A DNA stretch of 64,000 nucleotides from Eopsaltria australis. Lineage: Eukaryota; Chordata; Aves; Passeriformes; Petroicidae. A program made the position numbers and the translations under genes. The DNA lies in contig JAVTVJ010000569.1 in assembly GCA_034509425.1 (NCBI GenBank), forward strand, positions 186,001-250,000. The letters run 5' to 3'. Shown piece after piece: positions 25,001-36,665 of this stretch (positions are counted from its first letter, which is position 1; each line of letters opens with the position of its first letter). Below the pieces are notes generated by a model. The model did not search any database. It was not told the DNA's origin and saw only the letters and a program-made list of their open reading frames with translations.

Positions 25001-28000
25001 TGAGACCCAAAGGAGCTGAACTATTTCTCATATTCCCATCTCACTGCTGAATGTGGGAGAACTGATCCATGTGTTGTGGGTAGCGAACAGTCCAGTGGAA
25101 TAACAGCATAGTCTGTAAACCTGCTTTGCCCAAGAAACTAAATCTGGTAATGAAGCAAGGGCAGAACCATCCAGCTCCTCTCCCAGGTCCTATAACTAAT
25201 ATTCTTCTCATTTGATAAGAATAGAAGGGAAGAAATTGCCTAGCATCTAACTGGTGTGATCCTTCTTCTTAATCAAGTCCAGACAGCAGAGGAGAAATGG
25301 ATATTTAAGTGGTTGAAGGAGATTGTGGGAATGAAGTGACAGGGATAGAAACAGGAAAAAAAATAAAAACCTACTGTTATAATTACATCAAGCAGTTTAC
25401 CATATAAGTTCTAAGACAGGAAGAAAGGGATTTTACATTAGCTGTCTATTCTCTGCATGCCAAGTGCACACCTGATCTTTGAGTATCACAATGATATAAT
25501 ATAAATAAAATCAGTAGTAGTGATAAAATGGAACATTTATTACAACTAACAACATTGGTTATAAACACTTGCAGTTGGAGAGTTGAGGTGTCTTTTTTGA
25601 AGTGCACTGTTACAGGGAGGAACCTTGCATTTTCTATGCAGCTGCAGTAGCAGGTCATGGAAGTAAATAATGGAATTCAGCTGGTATCACAGCTTGCCAG
25701 AGAACAAAAATATTGTTATGTCTTAAGGGTCAAATAACTTGGATAAAATGTCACAGTAACATCTGTTGGTGACATAAAAAATCTGTTTATCTATTATGTT
25801 CAGTCATACATTAAAAGTTCCATGGTTATGAAAGAAATATTACAATAGGTGTAATGAGAAGTGTAGATCTAAATTTTTAGAAAGATGGATTAGAGTTGAT
25901 ACCTTTTCATGTGACAAAAGAGCAAGGCCACTCCTGATTTTAAAGAAGCAGGTAGTCAAATTTTACAAAGCCCTTCAGGGGGCCCACATGGTCAGGAGAG
26001 GTTTTAAACCCAAAGTTGCAGCAGGAAAAAGTTACTGCAAATCCAGTGATTAAAATGAAATTGTTGTGACTGACAACAAGGATGTATATGATTTGTTTTT
26101 GTTTCTCTGTGGCTCCTGTATGTCTGTAAGGATTATAAACTATTCTTATTGGAAAGGAAGAGACAGCCATGACAAGTACACTTGCTGGCTTATGATAAAG
26201 GCTTCATCTCAGATGTTTGCCTGCCAAAAGCTGGAGTGATTGTGATGTGTCTAATTTTTTTAAAACTTTTCTTAAATCTCCTGTCTTTTACAAAGAATAT
26301 TAAGTTCCTTGGACCTTTAATACAAGTCTGTTTACCACTTCTTGTGTTATTTTAGGGTGGCATGTATATGTTTTATTTTACCTGTTCATCTTAGCTAGTT
26401 TCAGGTGAATCTAAATAGGCCTATTGATGGTCTGTGAAACCACACATACAAACAGGTAAAGATGTAATCATAAACTTGATAATAACACAAAAAATCTGTG
26501 TGTTCTTAATTTAGAAGAGGGAGGTGACACATGGGAAAAGCCTAAAGTCATTTGCTTGCAGTTATATTTACTGAGATGTTTTCTTAAATTTTGCTAAGCT
26601 GCATGCTAATAGATAATCAATATTTTTCTAGATTTAAATAACATTATTATATTTAAATCTCTTCTAGGAAGATACACATGAATTATTCTTCTGGATATTC
26701 AGTACTGTAATAAAATTAGTTTCTATGGAAATATTTAATTTTCATATTGTAAATTATTTTTGTGTTAACATGGAGTTATCACAGGGAAATTTCTGCTGTC
26801 TTCAACAGTGGCCAAAAAAAAAAAGTTCTTTAAGCAGAACTTAGACAAAGATGTGTGTGACAGAGTGATACTGGATTTAACATAATTAATCATCAGGGAA
26901 GTGAATGTGTCCATGGGAAACAGATGACAATAATACTCCTGCACTTTAATTTAATTTTTTGTTTGCTTCTTTTTAAAGTAAAAGCCCAAGCAACCTGTGA
27001 CAACTTCTCTCTTTTTCTGCTCCGTCTTGCCTGGTGCTGGCTTTATACTGCAAACCACTCCATAGCATTTTGATCCTTTAAAATTTCTTCTCAAAGTTCA
27101 CGTGCTAATTCTGTTGATAACAACTGCTTTCTTTGCACAGGTCTGGAAGTCTTACAGTGGAAAATAAATTAGTAATTCCCCATGTAGCTGAAATGTTGAG
27201 TGTCCATCTTCAGTTAATTTAAAGGCCTGATTGGTTTAAAGATGGTACCAACTGACTTTATTTCAGATCTTTTAACCTCTTTCAGGTGCTTCACCTTAGC
27301 TGAGATGAATAAAAACTGATGGTGTAAATGGAAGGGTTTCTTGACTTCTTTCCCCTTGACTGGAACCATCCAGTTCTTTTCCTGTTTATAAAGGCAATAT
27401 TCCAACTTTTGAAGGCTGAGCTTCTATAACCTTCTGATCCAGGGAAATTAAATAGGAATCTGGAAAGGTTTAGAAGTTTCTAGAACTGCAACTCCTTAGT
27501 TGGTTTTAAGTGTTACATGAAAATAAGGTTTCCCTGTAGAGAGAAGCAACCAGTTACAGAGGGAAATGAGTCATTGCAGTGAGGAGAGGAACGACTGCTG
27601 TGCTTCCCAGTGCCAATAATGCCAGGGTTTAGAATGTAAAATTAATAAATTGAACATCGTGCATCGGAAGACTTTTGAGTTTTCCCATATCCCCACTAAT
27701 GCAGAATTTATTTTCACATTATTTATATATAAAATTGTGATTCTTATGGTTCTGAAAAACTGGTAATGGAAGAAAATCGAAGATGTGTTGAGTACCAGGA
27801 AAATGTTTTTCCAAGAAGGTTGGGTGATGTCTATTCAAAACTATGTATGCATAGCATAGTAATGTATTAGCATTTCTTGATTTGTTGGTAATTTTAAGTA
27901 TCTATAAAAGTTACCTAGTGGCATTTACATCTCTTTACTTAGTGTCATGAAGGAAAGAAAAAGAAATCAGGTGTCTCTGATTTTGCTGCCTTGTACTTGA

Positions 28001-30178
28001 CAATTTTGATAATTGCAGTTTTTTGGTTCCTGGTCCCTCTAGAAATACACCAAGCTCCTTTGTGCAGAAAAGACAGATTGCTCTCTTTTTACTTGACTGC
28101 ACCTGTATTTTTAACTTGTGTGCCCTAAAGTAATACTGAGGATTCTAAGGACAAGAAAAATAAAGAAAATTGTGCACTGACCTAATTTACAGTGATAAAC
28201 CAAATGCTTAAAAATCTGAGAGAATCCTATGACTATGCCACCATAGAAGACTATGATGATACATGTCTGGTTGTTTTAATCTTTACCCGAATTTTTCTCG
28301 ATCAATGTTCTAGTAGTACTGAGGAAAGTGTCATTTCAGCCTGAGACACGGACTTAAACATATTATAGGCACACATGTTGTAATTTTACTTTTCTTAATG
28401 CTGTCTTTAAACACATCACACCCATTAAAATGAGTGTTTAGCATACTATTTATTTTTAAATAGGTAAAAACATAGGACAAAACTGAGCAGCCTAAAGTTT
28501 TAGTTCTGAATTTGTTAATTCATTTCTGATTGTATAGCTTGTGTGAAAAGATAAATCTTTGCTGTTACTGAGAGATTTAAAAATTCTGACCTCTCCTCTC
28601 ACAAGAGAGAAACTGGTCATCAGAATATATGAATGCTATGAATTGACTCAACACCCAGAGGTGTCCCTTAAAAAAAATCATCCTTCTTGTTAAGCAGAAT
28701 CATGTGGAGCCCATTAAAATGCATTAGAAGTGCTAAGTGCCTCAGAAAAACTTGGCCCAGAGCTCAAGTCAGTTCCCTCCATCTGCCAGACCAGGAACCA
28801 GACAGAATGTGCAGCCTTGTGCATTCACCAAAGTGACAGAGAAGGTTGCTCTGGGGAGGCCACTGGTTCATTTGTGTGACATATCCCTCACAACATTGAA
28901 ATGCCACTAATTGGCCTTTTCACCTGCTGGATAAAGATAAAATTTTGTAACTTCAAAATCTAAATAGTGTCTGGATGTGTTAACCATGCCTAGTCAGTAT
29001 CTCTAGTTTTCTTGACCATCCAAGTCCTTTTTATGATCCAAAGGTATGTAAACAGAGTGAAATATGTGGTCATTTGTTTACAGGCAGTGTTATGCAAAGC
29101 TGTGGATAAGAAAAATTTATTTGGCTCTTAGGCGAACCAAATGAACTTATTCATTTAATAAAAATAACAATTTTAAGTGACCTGCTGTGTAAAGGATTGT
29201 TTTGAGTGTTAGCATCCTACTGGGTGGCAAAGCCTTGTTGCAGGGGTGTGTGTAATGTCATTGTTTCTCTGCAGTCACTCTGAGATGATGAGCATTTTAA
29301 ACATCTCTTAAAATGGCAACCCCTGGGGTATGCTCATCAGATTGAGACAAAAGTATCACCTGCATAGACAGTATCTGTAAAACAAGGTTGGTGGAGACAC
29401 ATCACATCCAGTAGGATGCATCTGTTTGTATCTTGGAGGAGGTGTGAGGTGGAAAGCCTTTATTATTCACAGTGGGAGGATATTTCAGTAGGCTGTCAAT
29501 GTGCAATACTAAATGGTGTCTTTCTGGGGAGATGAGGTTGGTTGGTTGGTTGGTTGGTTGCTTACACTGGCCATGTAAATTTGTTCCCATGTCTCCAGCA
29601 TTGACAGATATAAAGTCTTGAACTGGTAATTATTTCTATTAATCACCTTGACAAAGTGAATTCTTGTCTATATGCTAGTAAAAACAAGAGGTGATATGAA
29701 GAGTACTAGTTATTCTTTTCCAGTGTCTGCCTTTTCTTGGTTTACCAGACTTGTATACATTTTTACATCTTACTACTTCTCTATCCAATCTATCTCCAGC
29801 AATAAAGCCAGATGTATCGTTAGGCTGAAAAAGCAGCCAAGTCAAATAATGTTCAGAGCTGCTTTGGTAATAAATATTTTCAAGTTACACAGGGTTTTCA
29901 CTCTTCACTGGACCTTAGGCTATAATATATATGAAATAATATAAGAGAGATCTTGTAGGGAGACAATTTATGGTTTTGTTTCAGTTTTTGAGCCCAATAG
30001 CAGGGATGAACCAGATCACATCCAGAGCAGAATGATATTGTTGGCAGAAGAATAATTAAGTTCTAGCCCATGCATGCCTCCTGTTTGTGCCAAACATCTC
30101 CATTTTAAAGAAGCAGGACAGTTATAAATGCACACAGTGCCAAGTGTCTGGCCTAAAGTACATGTCCTCTCTTTGTAG
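22042..30178 (+). other. SLC2A9: SLC2A9 intron between exons D and E (8137 bp)
   Basis: The donor is GTAGGA and the acceptor CTTTGTAG. The intron is AT-rich with no recognised transposon. It contains a GGTT microsatellite at 29536-29560. A moderately GC-richer stretch at about 23190-23330 and another at about 24730-24960 are unassigned. No exon or RNA gene was recognised. Confidence 0.84.
29536..29560 (+). repeat. GGTT tetranucleotide microsatellite
   Basis: About six GGTT units in a row, 25 bases. On this strand it resembles a short G-rich repeat but lacks GGG runs. Confidence 0.9.
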
Positions 30179-30366
30179 CATTTCAGAGATTCCTTGGGAA
30201 AGATGATGTGTCTCAAGAAATAGAAGAAGTTCTGGCAGAGTCTCGAGTCCAGAGAAACACCAAGATGGTGTCGATTGTTGAGCTGCTGAGAACCCGCGCG
30301 GTGCGATGGCAGATTGTCACCGTGGTCGTCACCATGGGCTGCTACCAGCTCTGTGGGCTGAATGCT
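30179..30366 (+). CDS. SLC2A9: SLC2A9 (GLUT9) internal coding exon E: large intracellular loop and TM7
   Basis: This 188-bp exon, a length I recall for the matching exon in several GLUT genes, enters in phase 1 and leaves in phase 0 before GTAAGT. It encodes residues 189-251. The intracellular helical domain (about 190-230) includes [19 protein letters not shown], strongly GLUT9-like. Residues R228-R231 lead into TM7 (about 232-251). The end, YQLCGLNA, is the GLUT9 version of the family motif QQLSGINA; the first Gln is Tyr, as I recall is also the case in human GLUT9. N250 and A251 open the N-x-I selectivity motif, whose Ile is the first codon of the next exon. G and C are noticeably enriched over the flanking intron, including CpG sites around 30294-30305. 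Confidence 0.97.
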
Positions 30367-30929
30367 GTAAGTGTCCTTCTTCAGGCCATGGCATCTCCTG
30401 GGCAGCTCCTTTCCTGAATTACAAGGTTTGGGCTCTATGACTCTCCTTTTTTGGCTGTTCCTTATTAGTAATGGCTCAGTGAGAGCAGCGTGTGGGAAGA
30501 GCCACAGAGATCTGTGTTGTTTGGGGGCTTTTTAAACAAAAAAAAGTGTGAGGGAAGCCACGTTGTGCTAACTTTGAAGGAATGCATGAAAAGCTAGAAG
30601 AGTCAGCAAAGACCTCTTCTAGCATTCACTTCTGATACTCAGATTCTGTTTCTGGATATGCTCCATGTTTATTCAGAGGCTTTTAATAGACATTTTAGTT
30701 TGGAATGGTTCTGTTCAGTACTTACAGAAGTCAGCAAAACTTCCTATAAGTGATTTTAAAAGGTTGCACTGCATATTTGATTTTTTTGTTGCTTCAATAT
30801 TCCTGTGAAGGAAAAGAGGAATAAGGCATAAAACAGTCAATAGCAAATCCTATCAACCATTAATGTGTCTGAGGCTAATGGATATCAGAAGTCTCCCTTT
30901 CCATCTGAGTCTATATGAGAGGGTCACAG

Positions 30930-31165
30930 GCCAGTATAGGCTGGAGGATCCTTCCACCTGGTCCAAGCCCCTGCTTAGAGCAGGAATGACTTCAGGGTTG
31001 GCTCAGGTTACTGAGGGCTTTGTGCTGGTCAATTTTAAACATATTCAAGGGTGAAGAGTCCATAACCCTCCTGGACAATTTCTGCCAGGTGTTTATATTT
31101 TCTTTATATTCAGCCAGAACTATCCTTGCTACAGCTTGTGGCATCTGGCTTAGGTGCTTTATGCT
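30930..31165 (-). mobile_element. Diverged CR1 LINE 3' fragment in antisense orientation
   Basis: The plus strand reads as the reverse complement of CR1. A degenerate GGCTGGAGGATCCTTCC is followed by GTCCAAGCCCCTGCTTAGAG, GGTCAATTTTAAACATATTC, GAGTCCATAACCCTCCTGG and CAATTTCTGCCAGGTG. The order matches inverted CR1 3' sequence, but similarity is low. This suggests an older copy than those at 19085 or 44120. Confidence 0.75.
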
Positions 31166-33194
31166 GCACAAAACAAATATTCTCATGAAGCACCTCAGAA
31201 GAAAAGGGTTTTTTGTCATGGTTCAAAGGCATTACTTGTTAATATATATGAAAGCAATATTCTCACTGCTGCAAGGAACCCTCACTGTGCTCTGTAGCAC
31301 ACTCCAGCTAGATTTTCCCCCCAGGGCTAATAAGTCTGTGTGCTTTTATATCTATGAACACTAGCTCAGGCTTATCTCAGGTGTCTCTATAGCTCTAAGA
31401 CTCCAAATAAAAGTTATTTGTCCAAGACCATTTAAAAGATTAATGCAATTGGAACTCCAGAATCTAAAAGCTTTTTACAAAATACTAGGAGGGAATTAGA
31501 AGAGTTTTTTCATCCTTTGGGGTAAACTATAATAATGTTTGTATAGGTGGTGTTTTCTTCTAATGGTAGGATTTCAGTGCTAATGGCAGGTTATTTTATT
31601 CCTCATTGTGGATACATTTTTGAGAAAAAAAACCCAGAATTATCTTGTCATCCAGTCTTTTTAAGATTTATCAAAACGTAAGGGAAAAAAATGATACTAT
31701 AGTAATAAACAGACTGTTTAAATAATGGAGCACATTGCCTAAAATAAAAGGTCACAGCTAAAATTTTTCAGGGGAAATGGAAGAGTTTTGTGACTTTGAG
31801 GATACTTAATAGTTGACATAAATTGTCCAGTATTCTGTGGCAGAACAAAGCCACACTCTCATGGCTTAAGTGAGGATGTGGGTGGATAGCCAGACATGTC
31901 CAGTCCAAAATGGATGCCAGAGTTATTTAAAAGTGTCATTGGATGGCCACTTTCTGAAAATATACCTCAGAAAAACTGCCAGGAAACCCATGTGTTGAAT
32001 TGGCTATTTCAAGCCTTCCTCTTTTATTTTTATTTTGTTTCTCCTCTCATGTAATGTCATCACAAAAAATTATGTCCTGAAATGGATTATTTAAACAGTT
32101 GTTAGTAACAGTTAATAGTAAAACCAAGACAATTAAAAGAGAGGATAAGAGAAATAGCTGAACCACTTTATTCAGAGACCAGGCTTCAAAAGCTTGTCTC
32201 TTTTTCTTGATTCTCCTGGCTGCTGCTGCTCAAGTCACCTGAGGCTCCAAGATGAGAGGACAGGTCCAGCTGTGACAGATACCAGTGAACCTGAGTCTTG
32301 GTCTGCCTCAGTGCATCTGAAACAACCTGCTGGGTGTGAGCCAGCATCAGCCAGGTTTTGTTGGCAGGGAAGGCTCCTTCTAACTCATTTGCTTTGTCTG
32401 TAGTGCCCTGTTAGACAGTCTGGTCTTTTCCACAATTACCATCTGGACAGGGCATATGGGAAAGTTGGGATTCCTTCAGGCGAGAATCTCAGGTTGTTCT
32501 CCAGGGAAATTGCCAACTGGCAGATTTCTGTGATCATCCTGCTGGTATCTGAGAATACTTGCTTCTTTATTTTACTTCAAATAAAAATTTGTTTTGCTTA
32601 AAACAGTACATTTGTTTGTTTCCACATGAAACAGAAATCATGGCGAAGTTCTGATCATGTTAATGTTTTCAATTATAACAAAATACCGGACAGCCTGACC
32701 TAAATTGACATAAATAAATTATTTTCTATTAGTCTCTTTTACTCTGTTAACATTTATCTGATACATATAAGCCATAATAAATTTATTTATCTTCCACCAT
32801 TTTATCTCAGTTCTAAAGAAGTCATAAACTATAGTGAAGTTTTCACTGGTGAAGTTTACAGTTTTTCATATCAAGGAATAGACTGTATGACATCCTGCTA
32901 TAAGGGAGCCGTTCCCAAAGTGGGATCCCTAGGCTTCTGTAAGGTCTGTTCTTAAGGCTATATTTTGGGTGCAAAGAAGTTATTCTGGGATGGATCTGTG
33001 GAACAATGCATGTTTTCAATATACAAAAGGTCTCTCGTGGTGTGCCCTTCACAGTTGGTGTGGAGAGCATCAGGCAGTGTAGGAAGGGGTGAGTGTGCAG
33101 TGTGCCACACACCCTATGTTTCTGCTGTTATCCATTTAGTTTTTGAGCCTTCTGTACCATTTTCACAGCTCTTTCATTCAAAAACCTTTAGCCT

Positions 33195-33234
33195 AATCAT
33201 TAGCTGATTTTCTTAGCTGATTAAATCATTAGCT
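33195..33234 (+). repeat. Local cluster of AATCATTAGCT / TTAGCTGATT repeats
   Basis: AATCATTAGCT occurs at 33195-33205 and 33224-33234. The overlapping TTAGCTGATT occurs at 33200-33209 and 33213-33222. A further related GATCATTAGC lies near 33278. This is probably small-scale replication slippage. Confidence 0.7.
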
Positions 33235-35424
33235 AATAAAAATCATGTTAGAAAAATAAGTGAAATTAGAAAAGTGATCATTAGCCTAGTAAGTATGCCT
33301 AGCAAATTTGTTAATGTTTTTTCTCTCCTTAATGGTACTCAGGCTGAAAAACATTCATTTTCTGATTTGAAAAATGTACACTTTTAAAATTTTTATCCTA
33401 ATTTATTTTTGTGCTTCTACAGAGAGTAATAAGTCTCTGAATTTCATCCTGGTTTTGCTCTGCTGGTTTTTCAGTCTTGCCATCAGTGATCAGTTGTGTT
33501 CTTCCGTGAAACTACCTGTGAAACATCTAATGCTCTTGTTGCATCCTGGCAAATTTCATTCACTAGTCAACTGCTTTAGTGACCCTTTGGCCTCTTTCTT
33601 CTCATTTTAATTGTGCCTACCTGCAACATCTCTGTCGTTTTTAGAAGATCTAGCTGCTATACAAAATTTGTATCAAGGGTGAAATGCCTAAATTTTGTTT
33701 TCTAATTTTACTGCACTAAACCGATCTTGAAACTTGTAGTATGAAGAAGAAAATTATTTTCATCACAGTTTTTGTGTTACTTTGTTCTGCTTATATACTG
33801 TGCAAGCATGTCAGAAATGTCAGAGTACTGGGTCCCCCAAAAATTATCAGTGGGCATAAACATTTCAGAGAGAATTGGAAACTGATCCTTGGTTTTGTTT
33901 GTCTGTGCTCTGTGTCAGCAGGGCAGTGCACCATGAACACCAGCATGTGCTACATGAAGGCAAATTACTTCATGTAGAGAAGTTTGTTGTTATTATTTCT
34001 TGTCACTGCATCTCTTCTGGTGAAAGCTGATGTGCCAGCAGTAGGCATAACTCCTCAATCAGTTTCTCTTTATCTGTAAGGTGATAAGGTGACTTTTTGC
34101 TCCTTGGTGCGTTATTTTACTTGGAGTTTATGTAATATGAGTTGGATTTTCTTCTTTGACCTGGGACAAGCAGCTTTGCTGAAGGGCTACTTACGAATTT
34201 AGGATTACTTTTTTTTGGTTTTTTTTTACAAGACAGCTGAGTTAGTTTCTTGACAAACAGATGTAGCAAGTGCATAATATGCAGACAGGTACCAGGGTTT
34301 TCCTCATGCAATCATAACTCTTCCATCCATCAGACAAGCCTTTAATTCAGCAGTGCCCTGTTAGGGCTTGTGTCATGGAGAGCATATGGAAAAATATCAC
34401 TGCTACTGTAGTATATAGTGCCATCATGATCTAGGGCTTTGTTTGGTTGTCACAGATAAATTACATGTGGTTTAGGACTTTATTTTATTTTGATAATCAG
34501 TTATTTCAACCATTTTTAATTTCATTCTGCTAAATCAATTGTCTTTTTGTCTCCTCTTCTTGCATGCTTTTGGCAGCCAAAATCTTTGGCTAGCTCTTTC
34601 CTGTCACCTTGAGTCAAACAGAAATATATGGTTTTCGAACATAGTTGATGTGAATGGGACTCTGATGCTTACCAGACTTGTTATTTTAGAATGTTGCACT
34701 ATATATTCTCTGCCTGGATATTGTCACTGCTAGATATGGTTTTACTGATCAAACATGATTGACTTCCTCTAAGTCACATGACCTGTGTTTCTGTCCATTA
34801 GTGACAGCTACTTCTAACCTATCATTAATTTCATCCTAAAAACAGCTTTTTACTTTTCCCCAAGCAGCACTAATCTTAAAAGTGTCTTTCCTTTTTGTGG
34901 ATAATAAAGAGAGATTGGGGGAATGGCTTGGCTGCAGATGTCCACACTCCAGTAAGTTTAAAGAAGAAACGCACCTCGCACCTTCTGTCCAAAAACAAGC
35001 AGCTTCTTCAGTGCCTCGCAACATCTCTTTCCTGTTCTCTCCTCTGTTGTTACATGCTATTGAAGTATTCCATAAAGCTACACAGACCTGCTTGTTAAGG
35101 CACACAAAACCTATTTGTATCCTGTTGTTCAAGCTTAAAGTGAGTTTCTTTGATTTACTCCTAAAATGAATTAAGCTAAATTGAGTTGAAACTGTTTGTA
35201 ATTCTGCCTGGGTCTGAAAGTGGCACTACAGCAGCATTGTGCCTAATCCACCTGGAATTTGTACTTTCCTTACATCTGTTGTCCTGTTCAGCCCCAGGTC
35301 ACTTGGGAGTGCTCAGAGTTTTAACAAGTCTGGCCTTGAGCAGATTAGATGGTTCAACTGAATACCAATATATTGTAGTTCAACCTATAATGGTTAATAA
35401 CTCATTTTATTCTCCCTGAAACAG

Positions 35425-35535
35425 ATCTGGTACTACACAAACAACATCTTTAGTGAATCTGGGATCAATCGTGAAACAATCCCTTATGTTACACTAAGTA
35501 CTGGTGCTGTTGAGACTCTGGCTGCTGTTTTTTCT
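35425..35535 (+). CDS. SLC2A9: SLC2A9 (GLUT9) internal coding exon F: end of TM7, extracellular loop and TM8
   Basis: This 111-bp exon is in phase 0 at both ends, so skipping it would keep the frame. It encodes residues 252-288. I252 completes the N-A-I motif; at offset +83 this is I335 of human isoform 1, the hydrophobic TM7 residue that published work on class II GLUTs links to fructose handling. WYYTNNIF is the GLUT TM7 exit. The following loop [12 protein letters not shown] differs most from the human protein of any part of this exon. TM8 (about 273-288) contains [15 protein letters not shown]. The donor GTAAGT is strong. Confidence 0.96.
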
Positions 35536-36640
35536 GTAAGTATGGTTATAAAAATCCATTAACATGCTTGATATTTAATTGTTATTAGATTTTATTTTCT
35601 TATACAGCGTAAAATATAAAGAGAATAGTATGCTGATTAAGTGTAATGGTCGATAATGCAATTCAAAATATTATTTCGAATTTTGATCCTAAACCAAATC
35701 TTTTTCTTGAGATGTTTTTTAAGATTCTCTTTGATTTTAGTTCCATAAAAGAAACAGAAAAAGTTGGTATGTCCTGCAGTGCTTTGTATGTATAAAGAGG
35801 AAGAAGGCAGAAACAGCAAGGACCAAAGTATATTAAGTGGTAACTCATAAATTATTTCACCTGGTGTAACAACCTTACCTGGCAGCAGTTTATTCACATC
35901 TCAGAGTGTTCTCGCGTGCCTGCTGGGCAGCAGCAGTGCTGCTTGGAGAAGGCTCAGGCACAGCACAGCTGCACGTGTTCAGTGTGGCTGGCAGAAACAG
36001 CCACCCAGGGAGGTGGAACAGCAAAGCCAGCCTGCTAGAACAAGGGTGGTGTTCAATTCTGCTGCCTCACTCAGGACAAACAGGCATCCTTTCCTAATAC
36101 ATGAGCTCCAGAGCATGTCCTTTGCTCTGCTCTGAATGTAGAGGAAGATGTTGATAGAAAATCTCATCCATGCACATCTTTTTCTTCCCTATTTCAAAAT
36201 GGAAAAGTTGACTAAGGAAAAAAATACACTAAAACTAAACGTCTGAGCTTTAGTAGGGGATTACACAATTAATTGCTAAAGGAAATACATTTGTGTTTGT
36301 ACTGCAATAAATAAGAATCAATGGGAGAAGACTTAGGAATGGAAATCTGCAAATGAGCAAATACTCCTTTGTTAGAATTTTTCTTCATATATTCTATACC
36401 AACTGTATTTGAACAATACTGAATGAAGCAGTAAGCATTTTTAAATGTCAGAAGAATGATTTTGGGAAAAAAGTCATTTTCAGTGGCAGAGTAACTGCGT
36501 GTGACCTACAAAATGTTAAACTAAACCCAGCTATCAAGCATGTTTTCTTATAGTCTAGGACATAAGGACTCTGCAGGGTCACAAATATCGTCTTCTGATG
36601 TTTGTGAATTTCCACAAATCTGTTTTTGAATAAATCATCT

Positions 36641-36665
36641 TTTTTTCCTTTTTTTTTTTTTTTTT
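36641..36665 (+). repeat. Poly(T) tract
   Basis: The tract has T-runs interrupted once by CC, the last being 17 T. It could be the poly(A) tail of an antisense retroposed copy, but no body is recognisable to its left in the antisense direction. Confidence 0.85.

Larger units (their letters stand above)
30367..35424 (+). other. SLC2A9: SLC2A9 intron between exons E and F (5058 bp)
   Basis: The donor is GTAAGT. The acceptor CTCCCTGAAACAG is weaker than most, with purines close to the AG. The intron holds a CR1 fragment at about 30930-31165 (minus) and a cluster of TTAGCTGATT-type short repeats at 33195-33234. The remainder is AT-rich unique sequence, and the overlapping open frames on both strands at 34836-35169 have no domain. 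Confidence 0.84.

Noticed and set aside
34836..35169. Overlapping open frames of about 95 codons on both strands
   Set aside because: They overlap each other, lie inside an intron and encode no recognisable protein.
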